Of a DNA stretch of 64,000 bases, positions 52,476-62,002 are shown piece by piece (position 1 is the first letter of the stretch; every line of letters starts with the position of its first letter). The stretch covers positions 372,001-436,000 of the forward strand of contig CAWCYZ010000001.1 of the NCBI GenBank assembly GCA_963799925.1, given 5' to 3'. The translations under genes and the position numbers were made by a program. The stretch comes from DATBQN01 sp963799925 (lineage in GTDB: Bacteria > Acidobacteriota > Thermoanaerobaculia > Multivoradales > UBA5704). The notes under the pieces are model-generated. The model was not told the DNA's origin and made no database searches. It worked only from the letters and a program-made list of their open reading frames with translations.

Positions 52476-55093
52476 CCGCCCCACTCGCAACCGCCCAGGT
52501 TCGTCGCCGCGGACGGCGAGCCGATCGGCTGGCCCGGCGGCGGCGGGGGCGGCTCGGCGGGCCTCGCCTTCTCCTCGTCCCGGCGCTCGAGGTGGCGCGC
52601 GATCTCGGCCGCGAAGTAGGAGCGCGCCGCGGCGTCCGCGCGCGCGGCATCGGAAGCGCCGGCGCCCGGCGCCGCGCCGGCGCCGAGCCGGCGGGCGAGG
52701 TCGCGCAGCCGCGCCTCCGTGCGCGCCCGCACGCCGGCGGTCGCCTGGGGATCGGCGGCGAGGCGGATCAGCCGCGCGCACCACCGCCCACTGCGCCGTG
52801 CGGCGCAGCTCGGCCAGCCGCGCGGCGATCCGGCGGCCCGGCCGGCGAAGACCGCCCGGTCGAGCGCCGCGAGCACCTCCTCGAGCCCCGGCAGCTACGG
52901 GTCGCGGCGGTGGAAGTCGACCAGCCGCGCCGCGCGCTCGCGGTCGAGCAGGGCGCGCACCGCGAGGTCGGCGCCGTGGCGGCGGCGCCCAGGGCGTCGA
53001 AGGCCGGGCTGGTGCGGCTGCCGAACATCTCCACGTTCGGCGGGGAAACCGGCGGGGCGCGGCAGCAGCAGGGCGAGGACCGGCTCGGGGAGGTCGAGGG
53101 CCGCGGGCTCGAGCAGCGTCGAGGATCTCCCGCCAGCGCCCGCCGCTGCCAGGCGCCATCGGCCGGCCGGGCCGGGGGCTGCCCGTCGCCGCGCACGGCA
53201 TAGGTGTACTGCAGCCCGCCGACCACCTTGGAGGCGGCGTCGAGCTGGTAGCGGTGGTGGAAGTAGACCGGGGCGAGCACCTCCTCCAGGAGCGCCAGCG
53301 GCAGGCCGCGGCGCGATGTTGTGCTCGCCGAAGCGGGCGAGCCCGATGCGGCGCACGGCGAGCTCGTGGCGCAGCCCCGCCGCCGGATCGGGCCCGTTGT
53401 CCCAGAGGCTCGACCAGCGGCTGCGCCGACCCCGTCCGGCCGCGCGTCCGGCGTCGGTCAGGAAGACCAGGCCGCGGGCGATGCCGTCGCGGACGATGGC
53501 GTCGAGCGCCGCCGTCTCGTCGGCGCCGGGCGGCAGCTCGGTGTAGCCGTAGCGGATCGCCTGCACGTCCCAGGCGCCGATCCCGCGGGCGTAGGCGTTC
53601 GAGAAGTCGAGCTTGCCGTCCGCGGGTCACCCCGATGAGCGGCGCCGGGTAGTCCATCACCGAGGCGCGGCCGCCGTAGGTGCAGGCGGCGAAGTTGTGC
53701 GCGAGCCCCAGGCTGTGCCCCACCTCGTGCGCGGCGAGCTGGCGGATGCGCGCGAGCGCCAGGCGCACGGGGTCGTCCGGCGCGCCGCTGCCCGTCTTGT
53801 CGGCGCCGACCAGCCCCTCGAAGATCAGGCGGTCCTGGCGCACGCGGAGCGAGCCCAGGGTGACGATGCCCCTTGAGGATCTCGCCGGTGCGCGGATCGA
53901 TGACGCCGCCGCCGTAGGACCAGCCGCGGGTCGAGCGGTGCACCCATTGCGACGACGTTGTAGCGCGACGTCGAGCGGGTCGGCGCCCGGCGGCAGCACC
54001 TTGACCTGGAAGGCGTCGATGAAGCCGGCCTGGTCGAACGCCTCGCTTCCACCAGCTCGCGCCCTCGAGCAGGGCGCTGCGGATCGGCTCGGGCGCGCCG
54101 GGATCGAGGTAGTAGACGATCGGCTTCTTGACCTGCGAGCGCGCCGCGGTGGGATCGACCTTCTCCAGGCGGTGGCGGGCGAGGTAGCGGTCTCGACCGG
54201 CTGCCGATCGGCGCCGCGTAATCGAAGAACTCGACGCCGAAAAAGCCCGCGCGCGGATCGCCCCCGGCGCGGCTTGTAGCCGTCGTCCGGGCAGGCGCAG
54301 CAGCGACTGGTGCTGCGCGAGGGTGATCGCCTCCGCGGCCGGCGCCATCTCGCGCACCAGCGCCCCGGGGTCGGCGGACTGGTAGGTCAGGAGCGCCTCG
54401 AGCTCGAGGTTCTCGGGGAAGGCGAGGCAGCTCTCGGGATCGACCACGCTGCGCCCGCCGTCGAGCGACCAGCTCCCCTGGCCGGCCGCGCGCAACGTCG
54501 CGACGATGCCGTGGGCGTCGCGCATCAGGAAGGGGGTGAAGTCGACGAGCGCCCGGCCGTCCGGGTCGGCGGCGACGACTCCCCGGCCCAGAGGATCGGA
54601 GGTGGCGAACGAGTCGCGCACCGCGCGCCGCTCGGCGGCGTCCTTCGTCAGGGCGCGGAACTTGAGGTTGGGATGCTCGACGAGCACCCGGCCGCCGAGG
54701 CGGCGGAGGGTCAGCGATCCGCGCCTCGCCGAGCTGCCCGCGGTCGAGCCCGACCGGGTTCGAGCCGAGGCCGGTGGCGATCCACTCCGAGTAGAGATAG
54801 CTCGCGACCTCGCCCGCCGGCCCCGAGGGCGGCGGCACCTCGAGCCAGATGCGGCCGCGCTGGGGATCGACATAGGTCGCGAGCAGGCCGGGCCGGCGCG
54901 CCAGGCCGGCGGTCCGCGCGGCGATCGTGGGGAGCGGCTCGCCGGCCGCCGATCCGGGCGCGGCGGCAGCCGGGACCCCGCGAGCGGCGGCGAGCGCCAT
55001 CGCCGAGCCGACGAGCGCGGCGGCAAAGAGCCGGGAGACCCGGCTCCGCCCGCCGCTCGCCATCGCATCCGCAGCTGGGAGATGAGAGCCCAT
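52472..55093 (-). CDS. Secreted zinc-dependent metalloprotease (DUF5117/DUF4953 type), many frameshifts
   Basis: Signal region LFAAALVGSAMALAAARGVP after the ATG at 55093. Recognisable parts in order: LLATYVDPQRGRIWLEVPPP, EHPNLKFRALTKDAAERRAV, DFTPFLMRDAHGIVATLRA, KKPIVYYLDPGAPEPIRSAL, then HEVGHSLGLAHNF (about 53695-53735), the metzincin-type zinc site, and ASVMDYPAP. The C-terminal helical region ends ATNLGGCEWGG. At least eight frame changes are needed, but the conserved order is complete. Product about 860 residues, exported. The glutaminyl cyclase gene follows with an ATGA overlap. Confidence 0.8.
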
Positions 55094-55359
55094 CGTCCGC
55101 TTCCGGCGCCGGAGTCTAGCATCGCGGCGCGAGAGAGGGCGGAAGGGGACGTGGCGGCCCGCAGGAGGATCTTCACCCCGCCACGGGCGCTGCAACCGCC
55201 AAGCCGGCTCCCCGGAAGCCGCCGATTCCTCGCGAGACGCCGCCGGCCCGCGCGGGAAGCCGGCCGATGCAAGACAAGAATGCACGCCACACGCCGAGCC
55301 CGCGAACGCGGCGCGAGCCGCCCGCAGGTGGACCGGCGCTTCAACCCGGCGCGAGACGC

Positions 55360-55680
55360 TGCGATGGCCTCGGCAGCGCTTACACTCGCCGCGAGAGGCT
55401 TACAGACGCCGCGGAACGCTTACCCGGCGCTGCGAGAGGCTTACAGACGCCGCGGAGCGCTTACCCGGCGTCGCGAGAGGCTTACAAGCGCCCGGGAACG
55501 CGTATCGGGCGGCGCGAGAGGCTCTCACCGTCGCGGGAAGGCTACCGCGCGGGATGAGAGCCTCTCGCGGGCTCGGGTAAGCCTTACGCGCCGCGCGAGA
55601 GGCTCTCGCGGTCGCGGGAACGCTTGCCGCACGAGGTGAGAGGCTCTCGCCGCGCCGGGCGAGCCTTGTCTTCGACTCGT
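55360..55680. repeat. Array of 20-21 bp tandem repeats
   Basis: Units alternate between GCGAGAGGCTTACAGACGCC and GCGGAACGCTTACCCGGCG, giving a higher-order period of about 41 bp over the first 130 bp. The units then degrade and appear inverted (GAGAGCCTCTCGC) after 55560. It lies in a 770-bp gap (55094-55860) that otherwise holds no gene. Confidence 0.75.
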
Positions 55681-55860
55681 ACGGCTCACGGACGGCCCGG
55701 CAGCCCCAGGCGTCCTCGATTCGTAGGGCGGGCCCCCCGTGCCCGCCCGGCGGCGGCCGGAGCGGCTCGTGAGACGGCCGCGGGCGCCGGCGCCGGACGA
55801 CGGAGCGCGCGAGCGGCGGGGCTTTGCGCCCGCCGCGAGTTGGGTCACAATCTCCCCGCC

Positions 55861-56109
55861 ATGAGCGATGCCGAGCCCCTGCGCTATACCGAGACCGAGG
55901 TCCGCAGCTTTCTCCCCTCCGGCTGGAACCTGACCGGCGATCCGGCCGGGAACTGGGACCCCGGGAAGCGCGCCTGGTGCGCCACGGTGCTCGACAACGT
56001 CGACTTCGACTGGCCGCTGGTGGTCGACGCCGGCGACGCCGCCTCCCTGGGGCGGCTCGAGGCGCTGCGCCGGGCGATGGACCGCGTCTATCGCGAGCGC
56101 CTCGGCTGA
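55861..56109 (+). CDS. Small hypothetical protein, copy 1
   Basis: 82 residues (FLPSGWNLTGDPAGNWDPGK, DNVDFDWPLVVDAGDAASLG). CACAAT at 55846-55851 with TTTGCG 17 bp upstream lies 9 bases before the ATG. Function unknown. The last 190 bp recur almost unchanged at 59563-59755. Confidence 0.75.
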   Translation: MSDAEPLRYTETEVRSFLPSGWNLTGDPAGNWDPGKRAWCATVLDNVDFDWPLVVDAGDAASLGRLEALRRAMDRVYRERLG

Positions 56110-56154
56110 TTCCCAGCTCCGGCTGGTCGGCGCTTAATCAGGCTTCCAGGTGAG

Positions 56155-56647
56155 CTACGGATCGCGCTGGATAGCGACCAGGAATCCGCGCACCCGTTCG
56201 ATGAGATCGAGGGTCACCGCATCCTTATCGGCGGCCTGGCGGAAACCGAGCAATGCAGCGACGGCCTCGCGATGAACCCCATCGATCTGGAAGATCGGTA
56301 CCAGGTGGCGCGCGAGAGTCTTCACGTCGGCTCTCCGGCCTTCACGCAGGTAGAGTGTCGCGAGTTCGAGGGAGACGAGCGCCACGTCGTACCAGATGCG
56401 GCGCGACGCGAATTCGCCCCGCACGTTCGTGAGTATCTCGATTGCCTGCGCGATGTCGCCGAGGCCGGCGGCGATCTTGCCCCTCAGCCAATCGAACCGC
56501 ACCAGGTCGAGCGGAGTGCCGAAGCGCCGCGCGAGGTCGCGTACCTCCGGGAGAAGACTTTCCGCTTGCTCATGATGCCCGGCGTTCACGAGGAAGACGG
56601 CAAGATCATGGCGGATCGTGAGAAAGAGCCGATCTTCGGCGCGGCGA
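56155..56647 (-). pseudogene. 3' fragment of a TPR-type regulator gene
   Basis: Encodes RRAEDRLFLTIRHDLAVFLV, GTPLDLVRFDWLRGKIAAGL, YDVALVSLELATLYLREGR and IDGVHREAVAALLGFRQAAD, the C-terminal TPR-like helices of a regulator family found repeatedly in Acidobacteriota, where the N-terminus is a helix-turn-helix. That N-terminus is absent: the frame meets an oppositely oriented fragment of the same kind at about 56645. Confidence 0.6.
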
Positions 56648-57012
56648 TGGCTGGGGGCGAGGGTCTCCGCGGGTATGGGGCATCGCGACGAGGCGATCGC
56701 CTCTCTCCGGCAGGTCCAGGCGGACTTCGTCGTCCATCGCCTGCCGGCTGACTCGGCTCTCGCCACCCTGGAGCTCGCGGTGCTGCTGCTCGAGGACGGG
56801 CGTACCGGCGAAGTGCGCGAGCTCTCCGTGGAGATGCTGCCGATCTTCGCGAGTCTCCACTTTGGCGAGGAGGCCCTCGCCGCACTACGCCTCTTCTGGG
56901 AAGCGGCCGAGCAGGAGAGAGCGACGGCCGAGGCCTTGGCCGTCGCCTGCTCGCCTACCTCGAGCGCGCTCGCTACGATCCTGACCTCCGCTTTGAGCGC
57001 CGGGCAACCTGA
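56648..57012 (+). pseudogene. Second 3' fragment of a TPR-type regulator gene, inverted
   Basis: Encodes GMGHRDEAIASLRQVQADF, SALATLELAVLLLEDGRTGE and FGEEALAALRLFWEAAEQER, then after a frame change near 56935 RRLLAYLERARYDPDLRFER to a TGA at 57010-57012. Homologous to the minus-strand fragment it abuts. The Cys-rich peptide gene at 57181 follows on the same strand. Confidence 0.6.
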
Positions 57013-57180
57013 GCGACCGCCGGTAAGATCGGGCTCTCGTCCCGGCCTAATCATCGGGGTCGAGAATGGCGTGGTTTATGGAAGAGCTCAGACGAGGGAG
57101 ATCCGCCAGTGAGCACCCGCCGCGCGGTCGGGATCACTTGTGGCGCGAGGGGGCACTTAGCTTTATGAAAGGAGCAGGAC

Positions 57181-57531
57181 ATGCAGAAGACCCTCGTCCC
57201 TGCAGTGGCCCTCGTACTCGTTGCCCTCTCCACTCCGCTTTTTGCCGCGGCGCCGCCAGCGCCCCTCGCTGAGCCGGGCCTGGTAGCCGCCATCGTCGCT
57301 CCTGCCAGCCCGTCCTGTCAGCTCGCCGTCGCGAGCCCCTTGGGTGAGGCGCTGCCGCAGGCAGCGGCCGTCCCGACCTTCCCCGCGTGGCTATCCGTCG
57401 ATGGCCTGTCCAAGGTCGAGAACAGGTTCCACGGTTTCTGTCCCTGCGGCTGCTCCCGCATCCCGGACTGCAACACGTCGGCGGACTGCTTTGGCGGGGC
57501 GCCCTGCCGGCAGGCGATTTCCTGTTGTTGA
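57181..57531 (+). CDS. Small secreted Cys-rich protein 1
   Basis: 116 residues with AAAGGAG 6 bases before the ATG and a signal peptide (VPAVALVLVALSTPLFAAA). A Pro/Ala-rich spacer leads to a compact tail, NRFHGFCPCGCSRIPDCNTS then ADCFGGAPCRQAISCC, with eight Cys in 34 residues, probably disulfide-bonded or metal-binding. Function unknown; it could be a secreted peptide effector, signal or RiPP-like precursor. Confidence 0.8.
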   Translation: MQKTLVPAVALVLVALSTPLFAAAPPAPLAEPGLVAAIVAPASPSCQLAVASPLGEALPQAAAVPTFPAWLSVDGLSKVENRFHGFCPCGCSRIPDCNTSADCFGGAPCRQAISCC

Positions 57532-57542
57532 GAGTCTAGGGC

Positions 57543-57574
57543 GGCTGGGCCAGGCTGGCGGGCCTCGCCCAGCC
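57543..57574 (+). terminator. Possible hairpin terminator after peptide gene 1
   Basis: GGCTGGGC (57543-57550) pairs with GCCCAGCC (57567-57574) 12 bases after the stop. No clear T run follows. Confidence 0.35.
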
Positions 57575-57683
57575 TTAGGAGAGTTTGTGGCGTTTGTGGA
57601 TATGGACTTGAGCAGTCCGGTGCCGCTCGCGAGACTCAAGCCGCCGGCACCGTCACCCGGAGGTGCGGAGCACCTAGGCCCGC

Positions 57684-58795
57684 CTAACGCTTGGCGCCGC
57701 CGGCGACGAGACTCGCGATCTCTCCCTGCCGATCCCGGATCCGGTCCCGGTAGGCCAGCAGGAGCGGCAGGCTCCCCTTCGCGTGCCCGGAATATGCGAG
57801 CACTTCCTCGATCGGGATGCCGAGTCTCCCCGCCTCCTCCATCGCCGTCGTGATCGTCGTATGGCGAAGGCCGTGGGGCCTCGTCCGATCAATTTTCGCC
57901 TTCCGGGCAAGCGACTGAATAACGGCATAGAGACCGTCCCCTGTCAGTTCCCCGGTTCCGTCGCCAGCCCGATCGAAGTTCAGAGAGAGGGCGCCGGGTG
58001 CCATCCCCCGCGCCTCCAGCCACTCGGCCAGGGAGTCTCTCGTCGTCTCGGGAAGAGAGAGGAGTACCTTCTCGTGCCTTCCCTTCCGGAGCACCCAGAG
58101 CGCGGCGCGCTCGAGGTCGACGTCGCGGACCTCGAGTGCGAGGACCTCCGAGCGCCGCAGGGCTAGGTCGTAGAGGAGCCGCAGGAGAGCGAGGTCCCGC
58201 GCCGCCTTCTCCGGCCGCTGCGAAGCGGCTGCCTTCAGAAGGCGCTGTACCGCCGGCACTCCGGGGCCGCGGGTATCGCGCATCCCCTCGACCTTGAGGC
58301 TCTTGACCCGAGGGCTCCAAGCCACGAGCCCGAGCGACCGAGCCAGGGCGACAAGTGAGCGCAGCGCCGCGATTCTCCGGTTGATCGTCGCCGGCGAGAG
58401 GCTTCGCTCCGCCAAGTGGGCCTGGTAGGCCCGCACTTGGGCGTGAGCGGCACCGGCCGAGCCCTGCAGCAGTTCGGCGACCGATTCCGCCACGGTCCCT
58501 GCGGCCTCACCCACCGTGCCCAGAGCCGCAGGTCGGCCTCGTACGCCTTGACTGTCCTATGGCTGCGGCCGGCGAGGAAGAGCTTCAAGGCGAGCTCGAG
58601 CGTCGGCTCTTCGCCCAGGAATCCAACCCCGCTCGACGAGCTCGGGCTCGGCCGCCGCCGGCCTGCCACGACCGCGCCTCCGGCTCGCCGCCTGGCCGGC
58701 TCTCCGGGGCGTGCTCGGTGCGGCGCGCCTACCGCCCTCCCGACCGCATTCTGCGCCCTCCCGCCGGCAAGGAGCGCGGCCGCAGCCTCGGTCAC
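57684..58795 (-). CDS. Tyrosine recombinase/integrase, one frameshift
   Basis: N-terminal core-binding domain (SHRTVKAYEADLRLWARW; SLSPATINRRIAALRSLVAL) and catalytic domain: LALRRSEVLALEVRDVDL (Arg I), LRKGRHEKVLLSLP (Lys), PHGLRHTTITTAMEEAG (HxxR), AYSGHAKGSLPLLLAYRDR (His and Tyr nucleophile). The catalytic residues are present. One frame change near 58515 separates the first 95 residues. The GTG at 58795 overlaps the TGA of the Cys-rich peptide gene. It could move the surrounding island or invert local DNA. Confidence 0.85.
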
Positions 58796-59064
58796 CGGCA
58801 GTACTGCCCTCCGTCTTGGGGGCTCACCCAGAAATCGCTGCCAGCGAACTCGGAGCCCGCGGGGCAGGCGAAGTTGGTGCTCTCGCAGCAGGCGCTGTAG
58901 GAGGAGGTCTTAGTCTTCATCGAGGTAAACTGACCCGTCGTCGAGTTGTAGCACTCGTAGTAGCAGTCGTCGGGGTACCAACCCGGCCACAAGGCACTGC
59001 TACTCGTGACGCTGACGAGCGTGAGGGTGGCGAAAAGGCCGATGGTACGAACGCGCTTCTTCAT
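58792..59064 (-). CDS. Small secreted Cys-rich protein 2
   Basis: 90 residues with AAGGAG about 10 bases before the ATG and a signal peptide (RTIGLFATLTLVSVTSSSA). The mature part, WYPDDCYYECYNSTTGQFTS, YSACCESTNFACPAG and GGQYCR, has six Cys. Less GC-rich codons than its neighbours. Its TGA overlaps the GTG of the recombinase, so the two are probably translated together. Function unknown. Confidence 0.8.
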   Translation of the reverse strand: MKKRVRTIGLFATLTLVSVTSSSALWPGWYPDDCYYECYNSTTGQFTSMKTKTSSYSACCESTNFACPAGSEFAGSDFWVSPQDGGQYCR

Positions 59065-59542
59065 GGTTCATATCTCCTTCTTCTGCTACTAAGTGTCTGC
59101 CGCGCTGATCCGCGTGCCGTGAAGTGCTGCGTGACCTGACGGGAGTGGGTCCAGCTCGGTGCCCGCGTCGGCGCCACGGCACTTTCGCGAATGCCCCCCC
59201 CAGAATAGCCGTCCTCTCGCCCCGATCAAGGGTAGGCCAGCCGCCACGACCGGCAAGCGTTTCTGACGGGTAAGCGTCCAGCTGGTCCTCTGGCGGCGCC
59301 TCGACGTCTGGGACGAGCGGTGGTTGGTCGACTCGCGGAGGGCGAGCGGCCGCCGCTCTGACGCAGACCACCCGAGGGTCGGGGGTGGACGGCCCCGCGA
59401 GCGGCCGCCCACCCAACTTCTCGGGCTCCCCCTTCGTCACGGATTAAATTGAGTTGTGCCTGTGAGGCTTCTGGATTCTGTGTGTTCAGTGGCGAGTCTC
59501 GATGTCGGGTCGCCGCCCGCGAGGGCTCACTGACGCATAAGG
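59065..59542. other. Intergenic stretch, no gene seen
   Basis: 478 bp upstream of peptide gene 2. An AT-richer patch (GGATTAAATTGAGTTGTG and following, 59441-59490) stands out. No attachment-site repeat or structured RNA was recognised. Confidence 0.4.
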
Positions 59543-59755
59543 GTGACCGATGCGCTCGGCCCCTCCGGCTGGAACCTGACCGGCGATCCGGCCGGGAGCT
59601 GGGACGCCAGGAAGCGCTCCTGGCGTGCCACGGTCATCGACAACGTCGACTTCGACTGGCCGCTGGTGGTCGATGCCGGCGACGCCGCCTCCCTGGGGCG
59701 GCTCGAGGCGCTGCGCCGGGCGATGGACCGCGTCTTCCGCGAGCGCCTCGGCTGA
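59543..59755 (+). CDS. Small hypothetical protein, copy 2 (internally deleted)
   Basis: 70 residues from GTG 59543. From PSGWNLTGDPAGSWDARKRS to the stop it is over 90 percent identical at DNA level to 55918-56109. The first residues VTDALG replace the 19 of copy 1, a deletion of about 14 residues. It may be a non-functional duplicate. Confidence 0.6.
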   Translation: MTDALGPSGWNLTGDPAGSWDARKRSWRATVIDNVDFDWPLVVDAGDAASLGRLEALRRAMDRVFRERLG

Positions 59756-59850
59756 CCCTCTTCCCGCGCGCTTCCATCCTCTAGATACGGCCTCGTCCCC
59801 TCCGGGGGTCCCGGTTGACCCCGGCCGAGGGGTGGGACATCGTTGCCGCC

Positions 59851-61563
59851 ATGCCGCGGCCCCAGCGGATCGATTTCCGGCGCTATCGCAAGCTGCGGCG
59901 CTTCGTCGCCCGCACCTTCGTCCACGTCCTGTGGTGGGACGTGCTCCTCGCCTGGCCGCCGCTGGCGCGCTTCCGCCGGCCGCCCGCCGAGCGCTGGCGC
60001 GGGATCGCCCGCCGCTACCGCGCGCTCGCCATCGACATGGGCGGCGTGCTGATCAAGCTCGGCCAGTTCCTTTCGGTGCGGGTCGACCTGCTCCCCGCCG
60101 ACGTCATCGGCGAGCTCTCCGGGCTGCAGGACGAGGTGCCACCCGAATCCTTTCCGGACATCGTGCGCCAGCTCGAGGAGGACTTCGGCCGGCCGCTCGA
60201 CCGCTGCTTCGCCGCGCTCGACCCCCGGCCCGTCGGCGCCGCCTCGCTCGCCCAGGTCCACCGCGCCCGCCTCCTCTCGGGCGAGGAGGTGGTCGTCAAG
60301 GTGCTCCGCCCCGGCATCGACGTGCTGGTCGAGACCGACCTCGCCGCGGCGGCGCTGGCCCTTCGCCTCCTCCGCTTCTCGCGCCGGGTGCGGCTGCGGA
60401 TCGACCTCCGGCGCGTCGAGCAGGAGTTCCGCGCCACGACCGAGAACGAGCTCGACCTGATGGCCGAGGGGAAGAGCGCCGAGCGCTTCGCCGAGGACTT
60501 CGCGGGCGACCGCCAGGTCCATGTGCCGCGGGTGTTCTGGCAAGCGAGCGCCCGCCGCGCGCTGACGCTCGAGGACGTCGGCTATCTCAAGTTCGCCGAC
60601 CTCGCCGCCCTCGAGCGGGCGGGGATCGACCGCCGCGAGGTGGCCCGCGCCCTCTACCGCGTCTACATGCGGCAGATCTTCGTCCACCACTTCGTCCACG
60701 CCGATCCCCACCCCGGGAACCTCTTCGTCGAGCCGCTGCCGGGGCCCGGCGAGCCGCCCTTCGCGCCGGGCGACCCCGTGCCCCACCGCGAGGGGCGCGA
60801 GTTCGCCATCGTCTTCGTCGACTTCGGCATGGTGGCGGCGATCCCTGAGCGCCTGCAGAGCGCCCTGCGCGACTACGTGATCGCCCTCGGCACCCGCGAC
60901 GCCGCGGGCATGGTCCAGGCCTACCTCGCCGGCGGCGTGCTCCTTCCCGGCGCCGACCTCGGACGGCTCGAGGAGGCCCACCGCGCCCTCTTCGACCGCT
61001 TCTGGGGGGTGAGCCTGGGACAGATGCGCGACGTCGCGTTCTCGGAGGCCGGCTACTTCCTCCGCGAGTACCGCGACCTCCTCTACGAGGCGCCGTTCCA
61101 GGTCCAGGTCGACCTCCTCTTCGTATCGCGCGCCGTGGGGCTGCTCTCCGGGATGGCGACGACCCTCGATCCGGAGTTCGATCCCTGGGCCGAGACGATC
61201 CCCTTCGCCGAGCGCCTGGCGGCCGAGGAGGTCGAGCGGCTCCGCCGCGGCTGGCGCGAATGGCTGAGCGAGGGCCTGCTCCAGGGGCACGCCCTCCTCG
61301 GCCTGCCGCGCCGGCTCGAGAGCCTCCTCACCCGCGCCGAGCGCGGCGGGCTGACCGTCCAGAGCGCGCTGACCCCCGAGGCCAGGCGAACGATCCAGCA
61401 CCTCGAGCGCTCCGCCCACCGCCTGGCCTGGACGGTGCTCGCCGCGGCCCTCCTGATCGGCGCCGTCCTCCTCCACGTCGACGCCCCCGGCGAGATCTGG
61501 GACCGCTGGTTCGCCGCCCTCGCGCTCGCCAGCTTCGCGTGGGGAACCCTGACCAAGCGCTAG
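59851..61563 (+). CDS. AarF/UbiB-family atypical kinase
   Basis: 570 residues. ABC1 motifs: IKLGQFLSVRVDLLP (KxGQ), PVGAASLAQVHRARLL (Ala-rich loop), EVVVKVLRPG (Lys), HHFVHADPHPGNLFVEP (catalytic loop) and IVFVDFGMVAAIPERL (DFG). Two C-terminal membrane helices (LAWTVLAAALLIGAVLLHV, WFAALALASFAWG). The family supports quinone or lipid metabolism. The ATG at 59851 starts the conserved region; an upstream TTG at 59815 is possible. Confidence 0.93.
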   Translation: MPRPQRIDFRRYRKLRRFVARTFVHVLWWDVLLAWPPLARFRRPPAERWRGIARRYRALAIDMGGVLIKLGQFLSVRVDLLPADVIGELSGLQDEVPPESFPDIVRQLEEDFGRPLDRCFAALDPRPVGAASLAQVHRARLLSGEEVVVKVLRPGIDVLVETDLAAAALALRLLRFSRRVRLRIDLRRVEQEFRATTENELDLMAEGKSAERFAEDFAGDRQVHVPRVFWQASARRALTLEDVGYLKFADLAALERAGIDRREVARALYRVYMRQIFVHHFVHADPHPGNLFVEPLPGPGEPPFAPGDPVPHREGREFAIVFVDFGMVAAIPERLQSALRDYVIALGTRDAAGMVQAYLAGGVLLPGADLGRLEEAHRALFDRFWGVSLGQMRDVAFSEAGYFLREYRDLLYEAPFQVQVDLLFVSRAVGLLSGMATTLDPEFDPWAETIPFAERLAAEEVERLRRGWREWLSEGLLQGHALLGLPRRLESLLTRAERGGLTVQSALTPEARRTIQHLERSAHRLAWTVLAAALLIGAVLLHVDAPGEIWDRWFAALALASFAWGTLTKR

Positions 61564-61651
61564 CCGGTTCCAGGGCCGGCGCAAGATGGCGCGGCCGGTT
61601 TCCGTCCTGGGAGAACGGAGGATGGTCTCCAACGATCCCGGAGGACGACTC

Positions 61652-62002
61652 ATGGCCCAACCCCACCGTCTCCCCGCCTTCCTCGCCGCCCACGAGCTGG
61701 CTCTGGCGCTCCACGCCGCCCTCACCCGCGCCGCCGTCGACCCCTGCGGCCTGGGCGGCCGCATGCAGCGCTCGGCGATCGCCGCCGCGGCCGCCATCGT
61801 GCGCGCCGCGCCGCTGCCGCCAGAGCGCCGGCAGGACCTCCTCGCCCACGCCCGCGGCCGCCTGCACGAGCTCGGCTACGCCCTCGATCTCGCCGAGCGC
61901 TTCGGCACCTTCGACCTGGCGACCGCCGTCGAGCTGCTGGAGTTCCAGACGCGGGCGTGCCTGGCGCTCGCCATCATGCTGGGAGAGATCGACGGCAGCT
62001 AG
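61652..62002 (+). CDS. Four-helix-bundle-like protein
   Basis: 116 residues, ATG at 61652 after GGAGGA. Four amphipathic helices (LAAHELALALHAALTRA, AIAAAAAIVRAA, DLLAHARGRLHELGYALDLA, TAVELLEFQTRACLALAIML) resemble the S23/IVP-type family in layout, though the usual NIAEG motif is not conserved. Its TAG shares the palindrome CTAG with the convergent treY stop. Confidence 0.6.
   Translation: MAQPHRLPAFLAAHELALALHAALTRAAVDPCGLGGRMQRSAIAAAAAIVRAAPLPPERRQDLLAHARGRLHELGYALDLAERFGTFDLATAVELLEFQTRACLALAIMLGEIDGS

Noticed and set aside
55360..55680. CRISPR array
   Set aside because: Units are contiguous and variable with no constant repeat or spacer pattern, and no cas genes are in the window.
59000..59440. 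A 146-codon minus-strand frame upstream of the second Cys-rich peptide
   Set aside because: It crosses the peptide's ribosome site and start, has no start signals of its own and no recognisable protein pattern.
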